Assembly: GCA_946055125.1 (NCBI GenBank)
Contig: CAMGFF010000034.1
Coordinates: 1-11,727, forward strand
Length of the DNA: 11,727 bases
Reading direction: 5' to 3'
Source: an uncultured Prevotellaceae bacterium
GTDB lineage: Bacteria; Bacteroidota; Bacteroidia; Bacteroidales; Muribaculaceae
Shown one piece after another: positions 6,520-11,727 of the stretch; within the stretch, counting starts at the first letter, position 1; every line of letters begins with the position of its first letter. Made by a program: the position numbers and the translations under genes. The notes under the pieces are model-generated. The model did not search any database. It saw nothing but the letters and a program-made list of their open reading frames with translations, and was not told where the DNA came from.

Positions 6520-7209
6520 ATGGCCAATATACTTTGCATCGAAACATCGACCGACGTGTGCTCGGTGGCGCTCACCTGCGACGGCGAGGTGCTCGAGCAC
6601 CACGAGAACTACGAGGGGCAGAACCACGCCCGGGTGCTAAGCTCTTTTATCGAGAGCGTGATGAAATATGCCACCTCGCGCGCGATTAAGCTCGACGCCG
6701 TGGCGGTGAGCCTTGGCCCGGGCTCCTACACCGGGCTGCGCATAGGCCTCTCGGAGGCCAAGGGGCTGTGCTTCGGCCTCGATGTGCCTCTCATTGGCAT
6801 CCACACACTAAAGCTCCTCGCCGTGGAGCTGATGTTTGCACACTTCTTTGAGGAGGAGGTGTATTTTGCACCGATGATCGACGCTCGCCGCAAGGAGGTC
6901 TATACCGCCGTCTACGACCCTATGCTGCGCGAGGTGATGCCCGCACAGCCGCTCATTCTCGATGAGAACTCCTATGCCGACGTGCTTGCCAAGCACAAGG
7001 TGGCTTTCTTCGGCAATGGGTCGGACAAGGCCCGCGACATAATCCATCACCCCAACGCCCTCTTCTTTGAGGGGGTGAAGCCGGTGGCCCTCACCATGCT
7101 CGCCCTGGCCGAGAAAGCGGTGCGCGAGAACGACTTCATCGACGTGGCCTACTCCACTCCAATCTATCTCAAGGAGTATCAGGCCACTGTGCCAAAGAAT
7201 AAAATTTAA
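6520..7209 (+). CDS. tsaB: tRNA N6-threonylcarbamoyladenosine biosynthesis protein TsaB
   Basis: TsaB is the scaffold partner of TsaD in making the t6A base next to the anticodon of ANN-decoding tRNAs. The 229-residue product has the ASKHA-fold N-terminus MANILCIETSTDVCSVAL, then GQNHARVLSSFIE and the hallmark GPGSYTGLRIG (66-76), followed by a degenerate C-terminal half with APMIDARRKEVYTAVYD. The frame is open back to 6256, but the ATG at 6520 is chosen because MANILCIETST is the family start and the upstream part overlaps the yicC 5' end. The gene heads a plus-strand operon with a membrane-protein gene and smpB. Its partners tsaD, tsaC and tsaE are not in the window. Confidence 0.94.
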   Translation: MANILCIETSTDVCSVALTCDGEVLEHHENYEGQNHARVLSSFIESVMKYATSRAIKLDAVAVSLGPGSYTGLRIGLSEAKGLCFGLDVPLIGIHTLKLLAVELMFAHFFEEEVYFAPMIDARRKEVYTAVYDPMLREVMPAQPLILDENSYADVLAKHKVAFFGNGSDKARDIIHHPNALFFEGVKPVALTMLALAEKAVRENDFIDVAYSTPIYLKEYQATVPKNKI

Positions 7210-7242
7210 CCATACAGACACACACTCTCTTTTTTGCCACAA

Positions 7243-7794
7243 ATGAGCTACATAAAAAACATACTCTTGCTTATCGCCATGCCCGGCGACGCCTGGGAGA
7301 GCATCAAGAAACACATAGTGCCGGCACAGGCCCTGCTCGCCGCCGTGCTCTATCCGCTGCTTGCCCTGCTCGCTGTCACTGCTTTCGCCGAGATGTTCTA
7401 CCGCGAAGAGGCCACCCTGGCCTATTGCATACAGAAGGCTATCATCGACTTTGCCAAGTTCTTCTTTGCGTATCACATTAGCAGCTACATTCTCACCGGG
7501 TTCTTTTCATCGATAGTGAACGACAAGGAGACGGCCAACCGCGTGAACACTGCCATTGCCTATGTGCTTGCCGTGCTCGTGATTCTCAACATAGTGAACA
7601 ACTTGCTGCCCACGCCTTGGATTTTCATCAACGTGTTCTATCTCTATGCCTTCGTGCTCATGCGCAAGGCCGCCGATTTTATTGGCGTGAAAAGCTCCAA
7701 CGTATTCCTATATATCACAGCGGCATTTGCGATTGTGGTGCCATTCTTCATTGGCTTCGTCCTCAATATGTCGCTGTCGATTGCTAATAATTAA
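7243..7794 (+). CDS. Five-helix membrane protein, Yip1-like
   Basis: A 183-residue integral membrane protein of unknown function. Hydrophobic segments lie at about 28-50, 68-90, 104-120, 124-142 and 153-177, suggesting five helices. The N-terminal pattern MPGDAWESIKK just before the first helix resembles the short Pro/Trp motif that opens Yip1/YIPF-type domains in bacteria, so that family is my best guess. The ATG at 7243 is preferred over a TTG three codons upstream. The gene lies 33 bases after tsaB and 15 bases before smpB, so it is probably co-transcribed with two translation-related genes. No catalytic residues are evident and its role cannot be stated. Confidence 0.8.
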   Translation: MSYIKNILLLIAMPGDAWESIKKHIVPAQALLAAVLYPLLALLAVTAFAEMFYREEATLAYCIQKAIIDFAKFFFAYHISSYILTGFFSSIVNDKETANRVNTAIAYVLAVLVILNIVNNLLPTPWIFINVFYLYAFVLMRKAADFIGVKSSNVFLYITAAFAIVVPFFIGFVLNMSLSIANN

Positions 7795-7809
7795 TCAATC
7801 TTTTTGCTT

Positions 7810-8262
7810 ATGGCTCAAAACAACATCAACATAAAAAACCGCCGCGCCACTTTCGACTATGAGATTACCGACACTTTCACTGCCGGTATCGTGCTCACGG
7901 GCACCGAAATAAAGTCGATACGCCTTGGCAAGGCCGGCCTCACCGACACTTTCTGCTTCATCGTCAACGGCGAGGTGTGGGTGAAGAATATGTATATCGC
8001 CGAATATGAATTTGGCTCCTACAACAACCACGCCGCCCGCCGCGACCGCAAGCTGCTGCTCAACCGCAAGGAGATAGCCACGCTGCAGAAATACAGCCAG
8101 CAGAGCGGATTCACCATTGTGCCGCTGCGCGTGTTTATCAACGACCGCGGGCTGGCAAAGATGGTGATAGGCATAGGCCGGGGAAAGAAGTCGTTCGACA
8201 AGCGCCAGTCGATAAAGGAACGCGAGGACAAGCGCATAATGGACCGCATGATGAAGAAATAG
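7810..8262 (+). CDS. smpB: SsrA-binding protein SmpB
   Basis: SmpB binds tmRNA and brings it to stalled ribosomes for trans-translation, releasing the ribosome and tagging the unfinished protein for degradation. The 150-residue product shows the conserved NRRATFDYEI near the start, GTEIKSIR (31-38), NHAARRDRKLLLNRKEI (73-89), a beta-barrel core, and a basic C-terminal tail from GRGKKSFDKRQSIKERE to DRMMKK that enters the decoding centre. The ATG at 7810 is used rather than a TTG two codons upstream. The tmRNA gene (ssrA) is not in the window. The TAG stop is 8 bases from the stop of the facing methyltransferase gene, and no terminator hairpin fits between them. Confidence 0.96.
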   Translation: MAQNNINIKNRRATFDYEITDTFTAGIVLTGTEIKSIRLGKAGLTDTFCFIVNGEVWVKNMYIAEYEFGSYNNHAARRDRKLLLNRKEIATLQKYSQQSGFTIVPLRVFINDRGLAKMVIGIGRGKKSFDKRQSIKEREDKRIMDRMMKK

Positions 8263-8270
8263 CGGCTCGC

Positions 8271-9476
8271 TTAGATGGCTTTGTGGCACACCGCCACCAC
8301 CATGTCGCCCCCGGCGGTGGTGGTGCCGAAAAGGTAGCGGTCGCCGCCATCGGTGAGCCTCAGCCGGCTCTTCAGCTGCTGTGCGGTGAGCTTGAAGTTG
8401 CGCACGCTCACGTTGACTTGACTTGCGCCATTCAGTGCGGCTTTCACTGCCTTCTCCTTGAAAGGCATCACGCTCTCCACCCGGAATACGCGGCCGGGGA
8501 AGTCGGCGCGAAGCACATCGGCGGTGAAGAGGTGGGAGTGGGGCGCGACTTTTTCCACACAATATTTCGAGGCGAGGGCCGCAAAGGCCCCCGCCTTCAT
8601 TATCGACGCATTTGGCTCATAGAGGTAGCGGCCTATGGCTGTGGCAAAAGTCTGCACCGAGGCGCGGCTTGCCGAATAGGGCAGCGACAATTCCTCGCGG
8701 CTGATGCTGTCGGCGGCGGTGATATTCACGCAGTGGAGCATGGGGGCATCAATAGCGCAGCCAAAGTTCACTTTGAAAAGCAGCTCCTTGCACTCGTTGC
8801 GCAGTGACACCACCCACACATCGCTCACCTCAGGCACTTCGCGAAGCACCTGAGTGACATCGAGCATTGGCGACGCTTTCACATAGAGCACGGGTGCAAC
8901 GGCCGAGATGGCGGGAAGTAATTGCAGCACGTCTGGCTCGCAGTCGGCCAGGCCATACACGCGGCTCTGGTTGCTTCCGCGCCGCGCCGGGTCGATAAAC
9001 ACTGCATCGAATCGGGGTGTGGGAGTGTCGGTGATATAGTCGATGGAATTGCCGTGGATCACCTCGATGTTGCCGCGCAGGCGGCTCATGTTGTGTAGGC
9101 TCACGGCGGCGGTGCTCTCGTTCATTTCCACCGAGGTCACCTTGCCGGCGCGTGCGGCGATATAGTAGTCGTCGACGCAAAGGCCGGCAGTCATGTCGAG
9201 CACCGCAGGCACCGGGCCCAAAATCTCGGCATGATACTTGGCAATGGCCTCGCAGGTGGCTTGCTCAGTGGTAAGCACCGAGGGGAAAAGGAAGCGGCTG
9301 TCGGCAAAAAGCTCGGGCAACTTGCGCCGAATGCGCTTGCGGCACTCAATCTGGGTGATTGCGAAATCCACATCGAATGCGGCCGTTGGCCGCTTGAGCC
9401 TCAGCCTTGCCACGTCGTCGCCCTCGTGCCGCGTTATAAAGTTGAAGAAATCCTCACCAAAATTCATTGTGTCCAT
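8271..9476 (-). CDS. PG_1098-like class I SAM-dependent methyltransferase with THUMP-like C-terminus
   Basis: A 401-residue protein resembling the Bacteroidales family typified by Porphyromonas gingivalis PG_1098. An N-terminal helical region (about 1-85) with LTTEQATCEAIAKYHAE precedes a Rossmann-type methyltransferase core: motif I at VLDMTAGLCVDD (92-103), the acidic motif SVEMNES (115-121) and IDPARRG (161-167) in place of the usual DPP catalytic motif. The part from about 280 (YLYEPNASIMKAGAF at 285-299, then VNVSVRNFKLTAQQLKSRL) fits the ferredoxin-like and THUMP-like domains of the family, suggesting an RNA substrate, but the target is not known. The ATG at 9476 is chosen (ATG 9467 is possible); the open frame further upstream is out of character and overlaps the NUDIX gene. 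It follows that gene by 14 bases, so they are co-transcribed. Confidence 0.85.
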   Translation of the reverse strand: MDTMNFGEDFFNFITRHEGDDVARLRLKRPTAAFDVDFAITQIECRKRIRRKLPELFADSRFLFPSVLTTEQATCEAIAKYHAEILGPVPAVLDMTAGLCVDDYYIAARAGKVTSVEMNESTAAVSLHNMSRLRGNIEVIHGNSIDYITDTPTPRFDAVFIDPARRGSNQSRVYGLADCEPDVLQLLPAISAVAPVLYVKASPMLDVTQVLREVPEVSDVWVVSLRNECKELLFKVNFGCAIDAPMLHCVNITAADSISREELSLPYSASRASVQTFATAIGRYLYEPNASIMKAGAFAALASKYCVEKVAPHSHLFTADVLRADFPGRVFRVESVMPFKEKAVKAALNGASQVNVSVRNFKLTAQQLKSRLRLTDGGDRYLFGTTTAGGDMVVAVCHKAI

Positions 9477-9490
9477 AGCCGGTGACGCGC

Positions 9491-10033
9491 TTAGTGCTTG
9501 CTGAAGTATTTCCACAATGGAGCCGCCATGAGGGCTTGCTTCATGCCGTCGCTCTCGAGCAGGTCGAGCAACTGGCGGCGCGAGAGGTGGCGCACGGCAA
9601 TGTCCTCGGTGCGGTCGAGGTGCTGCTTCTCGGCCACGCGCTCCACACCCGTGGCGAGGAAGCAATAGGTGAGATTGTTGGAGGTTGCCGGATTCTGTGA
9701 AATCACCGAGAGCAGCTCCCAGTGGCCATTTCCATAGCCGGCCTCCTCGAGCAGCTCGCGCCTGGCGGCTTCGAGGGGCGTTTCTCCCTCCTCGGCCACA
9801 CCGGCCACAAGCTCCACGAAGATGCCGTCGAGCCCGTGCCTGTATTGCTCCACCATGATAAACTGCCCCTCGGTGTCGATGGCAATCACGTTCACCCAGG
9901 TTGGGTATTCGAGCACATAGTATTCCTCGTTGATCTCACCATTGGGCAGCTGCACCACATCGCGGCGTGCTGTGAGCCACGGCCGCCTGATGAGATACTC
10001 GCTGCTCAGCGTTTTCCATTTCTCTATTGGCAT
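9491..10033 (-). CDS. NUDIX hydrolase, ADP-ribose pyrophosphatase type
   Basis: A 180-residue hydrolase of nucleoside diphosphates linked to another group. The NUDIX box (GX5EX7REUXEEXGU) is complete at 78-100, with Gly78, Glu84, Arg92-Glu93, Glu96-Glu97 and Gly99. Upstream, EQYRHG (62-67) and ELVAG (74-78) match the ADP-ribose pyrophosphatase subgroup, so ADP-ribose or a nucleotide sugar is the likeliest substrate (inference). The N-terminus MPIEKWKTLSSEYLIRRPW and YVLEYPTWVNVIA also suit that subgroup. The ATG at 10033 is chosen over an open extension to 10177 that would run through the yraN promoter and into the yraN gene. First gene of a two-gene operon with the methyltransferase; an ADP-ribose hydrolase would fit broadly with nadD in NAD turnover, but they are not in the same operon. 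Confidence 0.9.
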   Translation of the reverse strand: MPIEKWKTLSSEYLIRRPWLTARRDVVQLPNGEINEEYYVLEYPTWVNVIAIDTEGQFIMVEQYRHGLDGIFVELVAGVAEEGETPLEAARRELLEEAGYGNGHWELLSVISQNPATSNNLTYCFLATGVERVAEKQHLDRTEDIAVRHLSRRQLLDLLESDGMKQALMAAPLWKYFSKH

Positions 10034-10066
10034 GATAAATTCTGTGTTTGTTTTGGTTTTGCACCG

Positions 10067-10097
10067 CAAAATAAGATAAAAGAATCGACAATAGCAA
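10067..10097 (-). promoter_or_regulatory. Possible promoter for the NUDIX-methyltransferase operon
   Basis: On the minus strand, TTG (10097-10095), 20 bases, then TTATTTTG (10074-10067), one mismatch from TAnnTTTG. It lies 33 bases upstream of the ATG at 10033 in the 116-base divergent gap shared with yraN. Confidence 0.4.
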
Positions 10098-10116
10098 CAA
10101 ATAGCATGATTTTTGC

Positions 10117-10124
10117 TAATTTTG
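10117..10124 (+). promoter_or_regulatory. -7 element for yraN
   Basis: TAATTTTG matches TAnnTTTG exactly on the plus strand, with no clear TTG at the -33 distance. Transcription would begin near 10130, which excludes the GTG at 10129 as the start codon and favours the ATG at 10150. Confidence 0.5.
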
Positions 10125-10149
10125 CATAGTGAACAACGAAAAAAAAGAC

Positions 10150-10527
10150 ATGGCACAGCACAACACTTTAGGAACACTGGGAGAGGAGATGGCGGTGGAA
10201 TATCTCATAGAGAGAGGCTACACTGTGCGTGAGCGCAACTGGCGCATGAACAAGCTCGAGCTCGACATCGTGGCCGAGAAGAACGCCCGAATAATCATAG
10301 TGGAGGTGAAAACTCGCGGACTTGGCTCCTTGACCGATCCTCTCGACGCTATCACCCCGGCCAAGATACGCCGCACGGTGAATGCCGCCAACGTGTATAT
10401 GCGCTACAACGCCCTGCCGCAGGAGGTGCAATTCGACATTATCACCATTGTGGGCGACAGCCGCGAGAATGCCCGCATTGAGCACATAGCCGACGCATTC
10501 CGCCCGCCTCTGCGCAGCTACCGCTGA
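10150..10527 (+). CDS. yraN: YraN family putative endonuclease
   Basis: A 125-residue protein of the YraN/UPF0102 family, which has a restriction-endonuclease-like PD-(D/E)XK fold. The N-terminal helix pattern LGTLGEEMAVEYLIERGY and then RNWRMNKLELDIVA (29-42) are typical; the usual GEIDLI is here KLELDIV, keeping the acidic residues Glu37 and Asp39. The second half of the active site, VEVKTR (51-56, Glu52 and Lys54), is intact, so the nuclease site looks complete. The cellular role of the family is not settled. A GTG seven codons upstream is possible, but the -7 element at 10117-10124 favours the ATG at 10150. Its last 10 bases overlap the 3' end of the facing M14 peptidase gene. Confidence 0.92.
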   Translation: MAQHNTLGTLGEEMAVEYLIERGYTVRERNWRMNKLELDIVAEKNARIIIVEVKTRGLGSLTDPLDAITPAKIRRTVNAANVYMRYNALPQEVQFDIITIVGDSRENARIEHIADAFRPPLRSYR

Positions 10528-11501
10528 CTTTCCATTATCCCCGTGGCGACAATGGGAATCACATGGCGCGCCGGCTGCCATATCTTGAAGAAATCGCTCT
10601 CGGGGTAGGGGCGGGGCCCGATGTAATCGCAAAGCTCCACGCAGGCATAGAAAACCCCGAGGTGCAGGTTCACAAAATCCTGAAATGAGCCATAGGGTGG
10701 GTCGATGGGCTGAGGCTCAAAGCCCGTGGCCTCCACCAGCCGCGCGGCGATGGCAGTGGCGCAGGAGTCGGGGGTGGAGAAGTAGAACTCCTCACCCTGG
10801 GTGTGGAATGCAAGCACGGCCTCGGGCTTTATGCGCTTGGCAAAGCCGGCCAGCGCACGCGACTCAGGCTCGCTCAGCGGGGCAAAGCCCTTGAAGCCAC
10901 TCGAGGCCGGCAGACTGTCGGTGGGGCGGTCTTCCCAGCCGTGGTCGAAGTTGCGGTTAATATCCACTCCTCGTGCATTGGCCTTCCACGAGCGGTGAGC
11001 CGGCTCCTCATAGTTGGTGAGCTTCATGCGCAGCAGCGAGTCGCAGCGGGTCGATGCCTCAAATCCACGTTGCACAATGTTCACGCCATCGGGGTTCACC
11101 ATAGGCGCTATGTAGAGCGACACATTGCCGAGCAGGAGGTTCACATCGTAGTCGCCAATGGAGTCGTGGTTCACAAAAGCCTTGGCATATTGCTCGATGA
11201 AGTACATAAGATAATTGGTGGTGATGCACTCACGCGCGTGCATGGAGCCACAGATGAGAATCTTGTGCCGCCCATTGCCCAAGCGCACGGAGGGAATCTC
11301 CCGCCCCTCAACCGAGGTGCCTATGCTGCCACCCGAGAGTATCACTGGGTAGCGCTGCTTGAGCTGCCCGAGGTCGGCCAGCATCTGCTCATAGGAGTAG
11401 GGCACGGTGGGATTCACTATGCTGTCGCCGGCAGAGTCGCCGGCAAGAACCATAACAATCGAAGCCATGATAAAAAGCGCAAAAAATGAAAAACGTTTCA
11501 T
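10518..11501 (-). CDS. Exported M14 family zinc carboxypeptidase, possibly a peptidoglycan peptidase
   Basis: A 327-residue protein that opens with a signal peptide, MKRFSFFALFIMASIVMVLAG, so it acts in the periplasm or outside. Family M14 features are all present: HARE (His88, Glu91) and the second zinc ligand in AFHTQGEE (His233), the substrate-binding DINRNFD (Asn182-Arg183), and the catalytic glutamate in CVELCDY (Glu289). The N-terminal YSYEQMLADLGQLKQRYP and HTQGEEFYF resemble the gamma-D-glutamyl-diaminopimelate endopeptidase I subgroup (M14C), which trims cell-wall peptides; that specificity is an inference. Start choice: ATG 11501 gives a clean signal peptide and follows the promoter by about 20 bases; ATG 11507 is possible, while a TTG at 11525 lies inside the -7 element and is excluded. 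The stop overlaps the end of yraN by 10 bases. Confidence 0.9.
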   Translation of the reverse strand: MKRFSFFALFIMASIVMVLAGDSAGDSIVNPTVPYSYEQMLADLGQLKQRYPVILSGGSIGTSVEGREIPSVRLGNGRHKILICGSMHARECITTNYLMYFIEQYAKAFVNHDSIGDYDVNLLLGNVSLYIAPMVNPDGVNIVQRGFEASTRCDSLLRMKLTNYEEPAHRSWKANARGVDINRNFDHGWEDRPTDSLPASSGFKGFAPLSEPESRALAGFAKRIKPEAVLAFHTQGEEFYFSTPDSCATAIAARLVEATGFEPQPIDPPYGSFQDFVNLHLGVFYACVELCDYIGPRPYPESDFFKIWQPARHVIPIVATGIMESQR

Positions 11502-11522
11502 CGCCATGAGATATTTTGTCGA

Positions 11523-11554
11523 CAAAAGTAAGCATACTTATTTCAACTACCAAA
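11523..11554 (-). promoter_or_regulatory. Promoter of the M14 peptidase gene
   Basis: On the minus strand, TTTG (11554-11551), exactly 20 bases, then TACTTTTG (11530-11523) matches the Bacteroidetes promoter at all defined positions. The ATG at 11501 lies 21 bases past the -7 element, giving a leader of roughly 10-16 bases. Confidence 0.75.
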
Positions 11555-11586
11555 TTTCTCACCACAAAACACAATTGCCGATACCG

Positions 11587-11610
11587 AAAATCACAATTTA
11601 TTGTGATTTT
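11587..11610. promoter_or_regulatory. Perfect 24-base palindrome, candidate operator
   Basis: AAAATCACAAT, TT, ATTGTGATTTT: 11-base arms without a mismatch around a 2-base centre. It lies between two divergent promoters, 3 bases upstream of the -33 element of the rightward promoter (11614) and about 32 bases upstream of the leftward one. A 2-base loop and the lack of any gene ending here argue against a terminator, although T-runs flank it. The half-site order (TCACA then TGTGA) is the reverse of the classic CRP site. The binding protein is unknown; the gene starting at 11660 is one candidate. Confidence 0.6.
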
Positions 11611-11613
11611 TTC

Positions 11614-11644
11614 TTGACTGGAATTGATATTTTATTTATATTTG
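11614..11644 (+). promoter_or_regulatory. Promoter of the right-edge gene
   Basis: TTG (11614-11616), 20 bases, then TATATTTG (11637-11644) matches the Bacteroidetes promoter consensus on the plus strand. It lies 15 bases upstream of the ATG at 11660, so transcription would begin only about 10 bases before that codon. Confidence 0.65.
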
Positions 11645-11659
11645 CAAGAAATATATAAT

Positions 11660-11727
11660 ATGGATGATATAGGACAGGAAATAACGGCTGAAATGAAAAA
11701 AATGTATCTCAGTTCTTATAGTTATAG
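11660..11727 (+). CDS. Unidentified gene cut by the right edge (N-terminus only)
   Basis: An ATG at 11660, just after a good promoter, opens a frame through the window end: MDDIGQEITAEMKKMYLSSY and onward, 22 complete codons. There is no signal peptide or recognisable motif in so short a piece. Base composition is more AT-rich than the other genes, though this may only reflect the 5' end. A second ATG at 11693 is an alternative start. Promoter placement is the main evidence that it is real. Confidence 0.45.
   Translation, partial: MDDIGQEITAEMKKMYLSSYSY

Noticed and set aside
8271..9665. A 464-residue version of the methyltransferase
   Set aside because: The first 63 residues are Arg/Pro/Ala-rich and overlap the 3' end of the NUDIX gene in another frame; the ATG at 9476 fits the family.
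9491..10177. A 228-residue NUDIX protein with a Cys- and Phe-rich N-terminal extension
   Set aside because: The extension would start inside yraN and cross the divergent promoter region; it is AT-rich non-coding sequence.
11587..11610. The 24-base palindrome as a bidirectional terminator or CRP site
   Set aside because: No gene ends near it; genes diverge from here, and the 2-base centre makes a poor RNA loop. The half-sites are in the opposite order to a CRP site.
1..11727. Mobile element, phage, CRISPR, toxin-antitoxin or other defence system
   Set aside because: No transposase, integrase, regularly spaced repeats, tRNA-linked attachment sites or toxin-like pairs were seen. YraN has a nuclease fold but is a widespread housekeeping family.

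Overview
The window looks like a chromosomal housekeeping segment from a Bacteroidales bacterium, plausibly a gut Muribaculaceae relative (inference). Three things point there. Start codons lack Shine-Dalgarno sequences and have AT-rich leaders. Several intergenic regions carry the Bacteroidetes promoter signature (TTTG or TTG, about 20 bases, TAnnTTTG). The gene set includes a DUF5063 protein, a PG_1098-type methyltransferase and a long phospho-sugar mutase, all typical of this order. Coding DNA is moderately GC-rich while the gaps are AT-rich. I see no insertion sequence, phage gene, CRISPR array, tRNA or rRNA.

Layout. Positions 1-220 hold the edge of a minus-strand reading frame that I cannot name and whose 5' end looks broken. 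Positions 221-498 have no gene but contain two long hairpins. From 499 to 6344 everything is on the minus strand. Read in transcription order, yicC, gmk, nadD, a DUF5063 gene and apeB (M18 aminopeptidase) form one probable operon behind a promoter at about 6369-6400. The phospho-sugar mutase gene follows behind its own strong promoter at 2296-2327. Divergent from yicC, a plus-strand operon (6520-8262) carries tsaB, a five-helix membrane protein gene and smpB. It runs tail to tail, with only 8 bases between, into a minus-strand pair (8271-10033): a NUDIX hydrolase gene followed by a PG_1098-like methyltransferase gene. Divergent from the NUDIX gene is yraN (10150-10527), whose 3' end overlaps by 10 bases the 3' end of a minus-strand gene for an exported M14 peptidase (10518-11501). 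The M14 gene and an unidentified plus-strand gene cut by the right edge (from 11660) diverge from a region with two good promoters and a perfect 24-base palindrome between them.

Functionally the window mixes RNA and translation quality control (YicC, TsaB, SmpB), nucleotide and cofactor supply (Gmk, NadD, NUDIX), sugar-phosphate interconversion and peptide turnover. No new multi-gene system is evident. The best leads are the palindrome between the divergent promoters at the right end, the paired hairpins and broken frame at the left end, the two tail-to-tail junctions, and the genes of unknown role (DUF5063, the Yip1-like membrane protein, the PG_1098-like methyltransferase) inside conserved-looking operons.
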